Shown piece after piece: positions 37,070 through 48,799 of a stretch of DNA of 64,000 nucleotides (positions within the stretch are counted from its first letter, which is position 1; each line of letters begins with the position of its first letter). The stretch covers positions 4,417,323 through 4,481,322 of the forward strand of contig NC_058162.1 of assembly GCF_020080835.1 (NCBI RefSeq), written 5' to 3'. Under the pieces are notes generated by a model, which searched no databases, was not told the origin of the DNA, and saw only the letters and a list, made by a program, of their open reading frames with translations. This stretch comes from Cotesia glomerata (taxonomy: Eukaryota > Arthropoda > Insecta > Hymenoptera > Braconidae). Made by a program: the position numbers and the translations under genes.

Positions 37070-38193
37070 CCCGTTGAGAACACACGGGCGAACTTTGAGG
37101 CAATTTTAAATTTAGAAGGAGATTTATAAATGAGACTTAGTCTCATTTACGACTGATTTCATTGATATTCTTTAAGATATTTCTATTTTTTTATTCTAAT
37201 AATTATAATAAAAGAGTTTTGTGACAAAAAACTAAATCTTTTTATATTATTTTGCATGTTTAAATGTCTTATTCTCATTTTAAGCGACTGACCGAAATTC
37301 GTAACTTCAAACTTCAGAATAAATATATTTTTTTCAAACTTCATCAAATATTGATTTTTTTCCTTAAAATATATTGTTTTCCGAATAAAATGACGTCGGT
37401 TTTTTTTTTCGATATCGTAAAAATCAAAATTTCTGCGACTATTTTATAAAAAAAGTTCAATTTCGTAAGTTTTTTTTTCTAAACGATTTTTCAGTATTTT
37501 TAAATTATTAGAAATTAAAAATAACTATTAAGATATTTAGAGGGAATGTTATATTAAAATTTGGTGCCAATTATAAGAAAATTGAAACTTTTTAAAGTAT
37601 CAAAATTTATTAGTTAAAGAGCGGTTTTTAAAAATTAGTTATTATCAAATTTCTCTATTTAACCCGCAGAGGCAATTTTAAATTTAGATTTATAAATGAG
37701 ACTCAGTATCATTTACGACTGATTTCATTGACATTCTTGAAGATATTTCTATTTTTTTATTGTAATAATTATAATGAAAGAGTTTTATGACAAAAAACTA
37801 AATCTTTTTATATTATTTTGCATGTTTAAATGTCTTATTCTCATTTTAAGCGACTGACCGAAATTCGTAACTTCAAACTTCAGAATAAATATATTTTTTT
37901 CAAACTTCATCAAATATTGATTTTTTTCCTTAAAATATATTGTTTTCCGAATAAAACGGCGTCGGTTTTTTTTCGGTATCGTAAAAATCAAAATTTCTGC
38001 GACTTTTTTTATAAAAAAAGTTCAATTTTGTAAGTTTTTTTTTTCTAAATGATTTTTCAGTATTTTTAAATTATTATAAATTAAAAATAACTATTAAGAT
38101 ATTTAGAGGGAATGTTATATTAAAATTTGGTGCCAATTATAAGTCAATACACCACATAGGAAATGAATTAGGACCCCGTGTGTCCTCAACGGG
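37070..38193. mobile_element. TTAA-type element with internal ~570-bp tandem duplication
   Basis: Ends CCCGTTGAGAACACACGGG and CCCGTGTGTCCTCAACGGG are inverted repeats (one mismatch). The right side is flanked by TTAA (38194-38197); the left by GTAA, a likely mutated TTAA. Inside, the block containing ATTTTGCATGTTTAAATGTC and CAAACTTCATCAAATATTG appears twice (about 37110-37560 and 37680-38140). A further copy of the block starts near 62718. The repeated open frame beginning MSYSHFKRLTEIRNFKL is part of this repeat; I do not believe it is a protein. Confidence 0.65.
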
Positions 38194-38197
38194 TTAA

Positions 38198-39275
38198 CAC
38201 ATACACATATATACAGTTATACATTTTTTTACATAGATATACATATAATATATTTTTCATGATGAAAACATTTATGTTTTTGACATGAAAAAATATTGAC
38301 GTCTCTCATGAGATATTTATTTTTTTGACATGGAGCCCACTACGTCTGTTACATATTTCAGTGGCAAAATTAGCATTGTGTATGTTATATATTTATATAT
38401 TTATATTTATTATATAGAATGTTTATTTATTTATATACATATGCGTATTTAAAATTAAGTGTCATAGTCATAATTTTTATTGATGATTTGTCAAACGAAA
38501 TAATTTGTTCTTACAAAAAAACTAGATAAATATATATGTATAATAAAATTGACAAGAAATCAATTAATGATTTCATACTATGATGTTAATAAATCAAAAA
38601 TTTTTATGAAATTATCGCTATCGTAAGAAAAAATTACACTGATATAGTGACTGTTACTTATTAATAATAATAAAAATAATAAAAAAAGTTTTTATCACTT
38701 GATAATGAAAATAATAGTGATAATGGTTATGTATAAGATTACAAAACTTTTTACTTTTGTTAATTAATAATTAATCAATATAAAATATTATAATTTAAAG
38801 AAATAAAAATTAAATTGCGCAATCAATTGCTTTTGTATGGATAATTTTTTTTTTAGCTAAATCGAATTAATATTTTTAATTTGTTCAGAAATATTGCAAT
38901 TAATACTTTTAAAAATACACTGACTGGTATACTGAGCAAATTTAAATAGGATTAATAAAATCAATCAATAATATTTTCTATTCGTAAGATAATCGTCGTA
39001 TTTTTTTGCCGTATGGACGGACCAGTTTGTAAATTATTTCACATTAGACATAATAATTAGTATTATCACTGATTAAAAAGAGTACTGAGTTACATTGATC
39101 ATTGGAAGAATAAACGAAAAATAAACATTTTCCATACTTTTTTTAAATTGATGAACACGATTCAATTGCAATCTACAGCTTATTATAATTTAATCATCCT
39201 TATATTTAAATGTTCCTTGAAAGTTAGATTTTATCATTTATTGAAAAATGTCATTAAATAGAGCATTTAATATCA
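38198..39275. other. Intergenic DNA, nothing recognised
   Basis: A/T-rich sequence with no exon-like frame, no clear inverted ends and only short dinucleotide runs near 38380-38440. Confidence 0.35.
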
Positions 39276-39279
39276 TTAA

Positions 39280-41355
39280 GGGGAGAAATACGTGTAGAAG
39301 GACATTTTCATGCTGATTTTTTATTAATTTTTTTAAGGTATGAAAATTAATGTTATTTATTGAAACTATTAGGTTATTTTATACATCCCGTGTAAAAATC
39401 ATTTAATATCATTATGAGATTCATTATGAATATAATGAATCTCATATTTTGACACAAATATAAGATTCATATAAAAGCCATATTAATATACATTTAATAG
39501 CCGTAATAAGTAAAATATTTATGGGAACAAATTTTTTTTTTTAACTAGATTATAAAATGTTTATTTTTGCTGTTGAAGAAAGAAAATTTCTAGTACTTAA
39601 TTTAACAATGAAATACTTATTATATTAACATAAATTCATAATAAAGTGATGGTCGTATCTGCATAAAATCACAGTGATATTGTTAGCCTTTTTAAATCGT
39701 GATATAAAATTATTAAGTCATAAATATGTACAGGAAATAATACAAATTAATTAAATCAAAGATATTTTCAGGATTTAAATTGTTTTCAAAATAAAAAATA
39801 ATTATCTTATGACGCAAAAATTTTTTTTAAAACAAGATAGTCGACGGTCTAATAAGCAATTTGTCTAACTCCTTATTTTTTAGAGGGTGATTTTTTAACA
39901 TTTTGATGTAGCAATAGTCCAATTATAAATTATTTGAATGATTCAAACCAAAATATTATACTTTTATTAGATATTAATGATATTAAATGATTTTTCAAAG
40001 TGATAATAAATTTTTAACTAATTGTTTTTTTCGTACAAATGGGAGATTCTCTAAAATGGAGTTAGACAATTTGCTAATAAGAATCTCGTAGTGTTTTTCT
40101 AAATATTCTTCTAAATTAAGAAAAGCAAAAAAAAAAGTAAAGTAGTTCAACAGTATAGTGCATGATAAAAACACTGCTTTTCTCAATTATTATACTTTTC
40201 CTCTGACTAACAGAAAAAATGTAAATTTTACTAATCTACTTAAAAAAATTCGTTCACACAAGTATTTTACTTATTACGGGTTTCATATGATGTGGCTTTT
40301 ATCTCATATTTGTGTGAAAATATGAGATTCATAATGAACCTCATCATGATATCGGATGATTTTTACATGGGATATATTTATATTTTTCCATATTTTACGA
40401 CAATATAACTTAAAAAGTAGCGGAGATATCAGCTGATACACATGGTAGGTTGTCTTCCGACTTAGCAGTTGGTGTGCACTATGGAAGCCACAATTTTTAT
40501 CTGAAATCAATGCCACAGAAAAATTACTCTTCTTTATACAATTACGCTGAATATGAACCTCAATTATAAACGATATTTTTATTCAAACTATTGTTTTAAT
40601 GAACAATGTATGAAAAAATGGTAAAAATCACGGCTTTTTTTCACAACCCTCTGAAAAATGCAAATTTTTACTTTTTTTTTTTGGAATTGAGGTTCATAAA
40701 GAAGGTACACATATAAAAAAAAATAATTATTCTGTGCCATTGATTTCAGATAAAAATTGTGGCTTGCATACTGCACACACGAAAAGAACAAGATGACACT
40801 GGATATCATCCCAGATTATACTGAGTGAAAAAAAATTTCAGATAGTAGCTATTATAATCTGGATTACAATGAGTATAATCCAGATTACAATGAGTATAAT
40901 CTAGATTACAATGAGTATAATCCAGATTACAATGAGTATAATCTAGATTACAATGAGTATAATCCAGATTACAATGAGTATAATCTAGATTACAATGAGT
41001 ATAATCCAGATTATAACGAGTATAATCCAGATATCACGAAGTATAATCTGGATTTTTTTAGTTCCTATCTAAAAAAATTTTTTCACCACAGATATCACTA
41101 AGTATAATCTGGGATGATATCCAGTGTCACTTATTCTTTCCGTACACCAAGTGTTAAGTCGGATGACAACATACAATATGTATCAGCTGATATTTCCGCT
41201 ATTTGTTAAGTTATATTGTTGTTTAATACGAAAAAATACTCATAAATATATCTATAAAATAACCTGATAGTTTCAATAAATAATATTAATTTTTTATACC
41301 TTAAAAAAATTAATGAAAATCAGCATGAAAACGGCCTTTTATACGTATTTCCCCC
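39280..41355. mobile_element. 2.08-kb TTAA-flanked foldback element downstream of Src42A
   Basis: Left end GGGGAGAAATACGTGTAG and right end (complement) GGGGGAAATACGTATAAAAG are flanked by TTAA on both sides (39276-39279, 41356-41359). The terminal arms match over about 100 bp, including TCATGCTGATTTT and GAAACTAT[TC]AGGTTATTT. Inner palindromes follow (CAATTTGTCTAACTCC against GGAGTTAGACAATTTG; CAGATAAAAATTGTGGCTT and its complement). A separate foldback unit is inserted at 40777-41144. The element ends about 380 bp beyond the Src42A stop codon. Confidence 0.7.
40777..41144. mobile_element. Foldback unit with internal 21-bp satellite
   Basis: Third copy of the GAAAGAACAAGATGACAC foldback family. 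Its centre (40862-41029) is eight tandem 21-bp units of GATTACAATGAGTATAAT plus three bases, in which the last bases alternate strictly CCA/CTA, giving a 42-bp dimer period. The other copies of the family have only one or two such units. Confidence 0.75.
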
Positions 41356-41737
41356 TTAATATATGAAATTTTACAATTTATATTGCTCACTTTAAAAATG
41401 TATTTTTATTAACATAATAATCTAAGATTATAAAGATAATTACTTATAGATTAAATATAATAATTAATCATGGAAATTATTTTGTTATTCAATCTCGCTT
41501 ACTTTAACAATCATTCCTTCTATTTCTTTCGTTATATGGCAGCCAGAATATCATGTAAACAAATAGATGATAACCGCGACGTTATAAAAATAAACATTAC
41601 TATATCGATGATCGCAGTAAGATTACCAGTCTGAATTAATTATTTATGTTTATATCTCTGTAAAACTTTTCAATTAGATGTTATTTGTTCGTTAATTTTA
41701 TTTAATAGAACCATTGTTTCTCCAAAACATACGAAAC

Positions 41738-44700
41738 TCAGTAAGCAGATGCTTCTTTATATTCTGAGCCTTCCATTGTGAAGAAATCTTCGAGTTTCCA
41801 TTGCAGTGTCTCGAAAGTTGGCCTCTTCATTGGATCCTTGTTCCAACATTCTAGCATTATATCATAAAGCGCCGTTGGACATCCGGGAGGACAAGGCATT
41901 CTGTAGCCGTGTTCAACTTGATGTAATACTTCAGCGTTTGTCATACCTAGAAAACATTTTTAGAATATTTAATTAAAATGAAGAAAATTTTTATTACAAA
42001 AAAAAAGTGTATTTAATTTACCAGGATATGGAATTCGACCATAGGTAACAAGTTCAGTCAAAAGTATACCAAATGACCATACGTCTGATTTAATACTGAA
42101 TTTACTGTAATTGGCAGCTTCTGGAGCTGTCCATTTTATTGGGAATCTTGCACCTACACGAGCTTCATACTCGTCTTCTTTTATTAATCGAGCTAAGCCA
42201 AAATCAGCTATTTTAACGATATTTCCATCGGCAACCAGAACATTTCGTGCTGCTAAATCTCGATGAATGTAATTTTGTGACTCAAGATATGCCATACCAG
42301 CAGCTATTTGCGCAGACATGTCAATTAACTGTTGGAGTTTTAATCCTCGACCTTTTCCTAAAATTTAAATTTAAATTAATCATCTAAATAATTTTTAACC
42401 AAAATTTTTTATTGTTTTTTATATTAATCTATACTATCAACCTTGTAGTCACTATGTGACTATGAATAAATAAAATTTAGCTTTATTAAATGATTTTTGT
42501 TAAATTGCACTGTACTTTCTTAAATATTAAAGTTTTTAAAGATATAAGCTCATCATGATGTTACACTCATCAAGAGCTTTCATTTGAGTATCCACATGCA
42601 TTTTGATATATTTTTCATATATTTATATATATAAATATATAAAATATATGAAAAATTGATGTGGGCACTCAAATGAAAGGTCTCAACGAGTGTAACATCG
42701 AAATGAGCTTATATCTTTAAAAATGTCAATAATTAAGAAATTATATTGTATTTTGTTAACTTATGATATTGTTAAAAATATAAACTCATCATGATGTTAC
42801 ACTCATAGAGACCTTTCATTTGAGTACTTACATGCATTTTTGATATATTTTTCATATATACATATATATGATATATATATATATATATATATAATATATA
42901 AAATATATGAAAAATTGATGTAAGTACTCAAATGAAAGGTCTCCATGAGTGTAACATCGGGATGAGCTTATATCTTTAAAAATGTCAATAATTAAGAAAT
43001 TATATTGTATTTTGTCAACTTATGATATTTTTAAAAATATAAACTCATCATGATGTCATACTCATAGAGACCTTTCATTTGAGTACCTACATGTCTTTTG
43101 ATATATTTTTCATATATACACATATATAATATATAAAAATATATGAAATATATGAAAAATTGATGTGGGTACTCAAATGAAAGGTCTCAATGAGTGTAAC
43201 ATCGGGATGAGCTTATATCTTTAAAAATGTCAATAATTAAAAAATTATATTGTATTTTGTCAACTTATGATATTTTTAAAAATATAAACTCATCATGATG
43301 TTACACTCATAGAGACCTTTCATTTGAGTACCCACATCAATTTTTTATATATTTTATATATTTATACATATTATATAAGGTAAAAGCCCCAATAGATGAT
43401 CACGTATCAGTATATGATCACTCCATGTATCTATATTCACAAATATAGGTATACAAATACATGGAGTGATCATATACTGGTACACGATCATCTATTGGGA
43501 CTTTTACCTTATATGGATATATAAAAAATTTATAAAAATACATGTTGAAAAAATCAATATTTCACAATATAAAAGGTCATTTCTTAATTATGTATCTAGA
43601 GAGAGAGAGCATTTTCTTAATAATATAGACGAGGCCGAAGTTAGCAGACATTTGACAATTTTTTGATTTTTCTTGAAAAATAAACTAGGCATAAAAAATT
43701 ATCTATAAAAATCTCATTAATAATTTTTCAGAGCTTCTAAAGATGAAGTTCTTAAATAAAATTTTCTTGCTATAATTTTTATGTTAAAAAAATTCTAAAA
43801 ATTATCAGATGTCTCTCAATTACAATATTATCAATCTATTTACCTTGTAAGAACTCAAGAAGACTGCCATTTCTCATGAGCTCTGTGATAATATAAATAG
43901 GTTCTTCCATTGTACAAACAGCATATAATTGAATAAGTTTAGCGTGACGTAGTTTTTTCATAATCTGTGCTTCTGCGAGGAAATCTTTAGGATCCATTGT
44001 GCCTGGTTTCAAAGTTTTAATAGCTACGGGTGTCGTGTTATTCCATAATCCTTCCCATACTTCACCGAATTGTCCTTGTCCGAGTTTTCTTACAAACTTC
44101 AATGATGATCGATCAATCTCCCATTGATCCCTTGTTCTATGACTCAAGCCTTCGGTTACGGGTTTCTCCACCTAATAACATAAGCACATACGAGCCAGTC
44201 AATCGCTGTTAAATTATTATAACTACTATCTGGAACTTGTGCATTTATATTTATTAATATTTACACAAAGGGATTTAAGTTCTTCCTTCCTCACCTTATT
44301 TATAACTTATAAATATTACACTATTAATATACAGTTCATAAAGCTCCTCAATGTGAATAAGCATGAGATAATGAATTGCTAGCAAGTACCATTAATTAAT
44401 TTGTTTGCATACATGTAAATGTACAGTTAGCAATAATTATGAATATTAATAAATACTATTGAATATTTTATTTATTTTTTCTTTTTTGATTTGCAAACAA
44501 TTACATGAGTTACAAACTGGAAGATCCATATAAAATAGCACCATTCGAATAATAAAAACATAAATACAAATTTATTAATTAATCATCAGATCACAATTAA
44601 TTTCATCAGTCGTTTTCAGTAGTATACTTAATATAAGTGATTATGATTGTGAGCTTGAATAATATTCAGAACTACCTTCTCATAATTAATTATAAAATTT

Positions 44701-47700
44701 ATCAGAAAATATACGAGTGTAAATATTAATTGGATGGAAATTATTTTTCATGAGCTTATTAATGCCATGAAAAATATTATTGACAGTCTAGTATTTGTTA
44801 TATTTAATGTACACAGAAAAAAAGGTTCACTTGAATCGAGAAAATATTTTTCTTCTTAATTATTTTCTTGAGCAAAAAAATTTTTTTTTGATAAGAAATT
44901 TCACTTATTCCAACAAAGTAATTCTCTTGCTTTAAGAAATACGTATCTTGATCCAAGAAAATTTATTTAAGTCAAGAAAATTTTGTTGTTCTGAGAAAAT
45001 TCAGGCTCTTGCTCCAAAAAATTTAGTTCTTGATAGAAGTAAATTTTCTTTTCTTGAGAAAATTTCTCTCTTGCACCAAAAAATTAAATGTAAAAATAGA
45101 AGTAAATTTTCATTAATATTTTTATTGATTAACATGTCAATTAAGAAGATCAAATAATTTTGAATCATTTTTTTTCATTCAATATGTATAATTGCACGCT
45201 AAAATAATATAAAATGGGTATCAAATATTCAAGAGAAAAATTTTCTCAAGGTGAGAAAATTTTTTTCTCAACTGAAGTAGGTAGCGCTGCTTCCCTAAAG
45301 TATCTAAAAATCTTGATCAAATATAAAAATTTATTGTATCAAGTATTTATAATAATTTGAATTAAGAAAAAATTACTTCCGCCAAAAATAGAATTTCAAA
45401 ATTTTCTTGAGCCAAGAATTTTGTTCTCCAGTCAAGAAATTTTTTTTTCTGTGTAGGAAAGTTAATTTGATTTTTATTTTTTGTTAAAAATAACTATTTC
45501 TACAGCAATGGATGAATTGATAGCACCAATCACACTGAATTCAATAACAAAGTTGTAATAGAATCTTGAAATTGTATATTTTCTAGGTGCTTTCAACTCG
45601 GGTGATTTATTACGTGAACCGTAAATACAACATAACACAATGAAACGTGTGAAATATGATTTGTTCAGAAATTAATCATTTTTTTTTGTTCAACTACTCT
45701 AGTACTAGTATCTTTGGAACATGATGCCATATAACACGGGCTTGTGCTGTTTTGTGAGTAGCAAAATAAATGATAGAAGTAGTTAATGGATAACATGGAT
45801 AGATGATTTATAATACAAGAGAAAAAGATGAAAAAATAGGTAAGTAAGAGTGTGAAACATAAAAAAAGTTCCAGTAATAATTGTCATAATTCGGACATGT
45901 AAATTTACCAATAAAATCCAGCGGGAAGTAGGGCAAGCCATAACAGAGAAAAAAAACATCATCTAATCAGAGATCCAAGTTGTAAATAATATTTTTTTTA
46001 TTTTGTTTCACTTTGATAAAGGTTTTTTTTATAGCTAATTGCTTTTGTTGGTTTTTCTAACATCATTGTTTGAATAAAAATTTCTAAACTGTATTTACTG
46101 ATTCGCAAAATCATGAGAGTGAGATTGCTCTAGATTTTTTATACTTTCGAGTATAAAATCACGCACGAGAGTTTATCATCGCGAGGTTATTTAAATAAAT
46201 TTTCACTAATAATAGAGATACGCTTTTTATATGATACGTAAATTTATAATTAATTATTAATTGAAAATATTACCTGCACACACGGCTTGCAGAGATTTAC
46301 ACACAGTCCGTCAGCTTCTTTGCTGTAGTGTTCAACAAGATCTTGAAGATTTCTAAATGTTGTACGTCTGGCTATGAAAAATCCGCCTTCGTCTAATTGT
46401 CGAATTCGATAATGCTTGACTGTGTCGCCATCGCGAACTAAATTTAAATTTCAAGATGTTAGATTTTTATTTATATAACAACAATACTATGAATAAAAAA
46501 TAATCAAATTTTGTGACAAAAATATTAACGAACACAACTAAGGTAAAAGACCCAGTTATTGATACTGGCCTAGTTATTGACACTTGCAATTATTTTAATT
46601 GAAAAAATTGCAATTTTTTGGAATGCAATTTTTTAATTTAAAAAAAAAAAAAAAAAAACAAATTAACTCTGATAAATTAATAAATATAATTTTTTAATTA
46701 TAAATTTTAAGATAATTGGTTTTTTGAGAACATTTTATTTTTTTAATTAGAATAAAATTGCAAGTGTCAAACAACTAGGTCAGTGTCAATAACTGGGTCT
46801 TTTACTTTAGTGTGAAATTTTTTAAAAATCGATTTTTTTTCATATTTAGATAAGTTATGCCTTTGAAAATAAGCTATCAAAATTTTAAATCGATATCTTA
46901 AATAGTTTTTGAGTTACAGCCATTCAAAGAGTAGTCACTCGGCAGTTAAAATAGGATCATTTTATATTTAAACGCATTTTTCGAATTTGCTGGAGTGATT
47001 ACTCAGAGACGAATAATCTTATCACTATCAAATTATTTTCTGCATGTTCTGTATATAGTTCTCCATACGATGACCCTCCACTTTTTTGATCTGATCAAAA
47101 ATCGAATTTTGGCTGGCCAAAAACGACGAAAATTTTGGGTAAAATTCAACTTTTTTTTTTTTAAACGCCACCATCGTACGGACAATATCTTCTAATTTAA
47201 CGAGAATTTTTTTTACGTTTCAATATTTAATTTTTTTCTTAAAAAATTTTACTGTGCATTCTTAAAATAAGTATAAATATACCCTTAAAATTTCAAAACA
47301 ATCGATACAGTAGTTTTTCGGTTTTTTAATTCCCAAAAATCGCCTTTTTTTAGGCTGTTACACTAGTTCTGCCCCTTAACATAATAAAGTAGGTTAACAG
47401 AGCTAAATTTGATATCACGAGACTTGCATTTGTGTCTTTTTATAGTTAAAATTTTTTTTTTTAGCTATTGTTCGCTTACTATGTCAAGTTTTCTACATAT
47501 TTTTAAATTAATATTTCGAATAAAAAAATGAAATTAATTTATTTAATTCCTTTCTTGTCATTAAATAAATATATTCCTTATTTTAAAGTTTAAAAATAGT
47601 TTTGCATACAAAAAATTATTGATGAAAATGTTACCCGAAATTTAAAAATTTGTTATTGGAAAAATTTAAATTCAAAATTTTAAACAAAAATTTCACATTT

Positions 47701-48799
47701 GAAAAACTACAAGTGCAATTTTTTATAAATATATTTTTAGTTGTAATTTAATTAATAAAAAAATAAAAAATTTTTAAACGTCTGCAAACTTATAATAATA
47801 AATTTAGCCAAACTTCTTAATTTTTTTATTTTGCTTAATTTATTAAATTATAACTAAAAAATATTTTTAAAAAATTGCACTTATTTTTTTAAATTTTTTT
47901 ATAATAATTCTTTAATAAAAAAAAATTATAAATGTTTTTAAATGTCAGCTAACTTTATTTTCATTGCTAAAATCAGTGTTATAATTTTAAGTTTTGTGAT
48001 TTAAAATTATAAAAATAATTATCAATATTTAAAAAATTCTCAACAAATAAAAATAAATTTTAATTATCAAGCAGCCATAAAAAAATGACATATAAGCTTC
48101 AATTAATTAATTATAATGATAGAATAATTTTTTTATTTTACCAGAAAGTGAATAGTCATTATGCCTGCTTTCAGAATCACGGATTAAAAATGCCCCATGA
48201 TCATTCTCTGGCAATAGAAGCTTCTTCTCGGCCTCAATACGTTTGATCTTTCTGAAGTACCACCTATAAATATACACACGAGACATGAGTATAAAAAATT
48301 GAATGCATTTGGAGAAAGTTAGCATGTAATATCAGCGGAGCATTGCAAGAAAAATAAAAATTAATTGTCTGAAAAATATGACCTTAAAAAGTAACTAATT
48401 AATAACAACATTAAAATAACAACTAATAAAAATAACTTACGGTTCAGCCTCAATAGATTTAAGTTTAGCAACATAATTGCTGGGTATGTAACCTTCTTGT
48501 CTGGTTCTCTTACTTCTAGCAAGCCACCAATCACCCTGAGTATCATTGAGTATCTCCAGATGTTCTCCCTTACGAAAGCTAAGATCTTCATCAGTCCTAG
48601 CATCGTAATCATAGAGAGCAACGAAGACTTTAGCAGAAGGTACATCTGCGTCTGGAATTTGTGGTACAGGTCTTATAGGATCTGGCGGAGGAGTTGGTAC
48701 CGGACTGGCTTGTGAAGCAACAGCTTCAATACTAGGATTTCCAATCCTATCAGACTTTTCTGTCTCAGTATCTGTCGGACTGCTAAAACAGTTTCCCAT
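41738..48799 (-). CDS. Src42A: Src42A-type non-receptor tyrosine kinase, 505 aa, six coding exons
   Basis: Src-family kinase at the plasma membrane and junctions, acting in epithelial morphogenesis and receptor signalling. Minus-strand coding exons: 48799-48441, 48263-48142, 46437-46274, 44171-43844, 42357-42022, 41946-41738, all GT-AG and in phase. MGNC at the start gives Gly2 myristoylation and Cys4 palmitoylation. SH3 is at about 57-115 (ALYDYDARTDEDLSFRKGE), SH2 at 121-215 (FLIRDSES), kinase at about 240-490: P-loop GQGQFGEVWEG, Lys267, Glu282, HRDLAARN (Asp358), DFG (Asp376), activation-loop Tyr388. The inhibitory tail tyrosine Tyr499 lies in SEYKEASAY. The tail and the PYPGMTNAEVL stretch match fly Src42A, not Src64B. 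Introns carry a Helitron-like element and two perfect-type palindromes. Upstream non-coding exons are likely but not visible. Confidence 0.96.
42434..43629 (-). mobile_element. Helitron-like element in Src42A intron 4
   Basis: In minus orientation it begins TCTATATTATTAAGAAAATG and ends with a CAGTCACATAGTGACT-like hairpin; the expected CTAG is altered (GGTTGATAGT). The body has three full palindromic units and part of a fourth, each with CATTTGAGTAC motifs facing one another across AT-rich loops. A different palindrome is inserted at 43375-43513, and the bases beyond it resume the Helitron's 5' part. Confidence 0.6.
43375..43513. mobile_element. Near-perfect 139-bp palindrome nested in Src42A intron 4
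   Basis: Arms start AAGGTAAAAGCCCCAATAG and end CTATTGGGACTTTTACCTT, pairing for about 55 bp with few mismatches around a ~30-nt loop. It is inserted in the last palindromic unit of the surrounding Helitron-like element. Its ends resemble those of the palindrome at 46538-46810. Confidence 0.7.
43635..43830. repeat. GTTAGCAGAC-type repeat in Src42A intron 4
   Basis: Starts GAAGTTAGCAGACATTTG and ends ATTATCAGATGTCTCTCAA, immediately next to the Helitron-like element and about 14 bp from the acceptor side of exon 4's donor region. Non-coding. Confidence 0.45.
44814..45455. mobile_element. ACACAGAAA-ended element (CTTGAG-rich), copy 1
   Basis: Starts ACACAGAAAAAAAGGTTCAC and ends CAAGAAATTTTTTTTTCTGTGT, so the outer ends are inverted. 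The interior repeats CTTGA-plus-A/T stretches and contains GAAGTAGGTAGCGCTGCTTCC. A close copy in the same orientation lies at 58472-59163. It is in Src42A intron 3. The open frame at 44948-45157 occurs in both copies with changes and is not believed to be a gene. Confidence 0.65.
46538..46810. mobile_element. 273-bp palindromic element in Src42A intron 2
   Basis: Ends CTAAGGTAAAAGACCCAG and CTGGGTCTTTTACTTTAG, with inner arms TTATTGACACTTGCAAT and ATTGCAAGTGTCAAACAAC also pairing. It lies about 100 bp upstream (gene sense) of exon 3's acceptor. The terminal motif AAGGTAAAAG matches the palindrome at 43375-43513, so both belong to one family. Confidence 0.65.
47800..47965. repeat. GTTAGCCAAAC/TCAGCTAAC-type MITE in Src42A intron 2
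   Basis: A GTTAGC-superfamily copy with diverged ends (AAATTTAGCCAAACTTC and AAATGTCAGCTAACTTTA) around the usual AAAAAATTGCACTT core. Confidence 0.45.

Noticed and set aside
37264..38033. Repeated frame starting MSYSHFKRLTEIRNF
   Set aside because: It occurs in each copy of a repeat block, with frameshifted ends and a low-complexity tail. Repetition here reflects DNA duplication, not protein conservation.
44030..44212. Plus-strand frame opposite Src42A exon 4
   Set aside because: Antisense shadow of the kinase exon, which has clear Src motifs.
44948..45157. Open frame shared with 58631-58816
   Set aside because: It lies within two copies of the ACACAGAAA element; differences between copies do not favour silent changes, and the composition follows the CTTGA repeats.
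46990..47395. TTAA-type element ending CTGCCCCTTAA near 47378
   Set aside because: A right end of the TTAAGGGG type is visible, but I could not find a matching left end, so no element was called.
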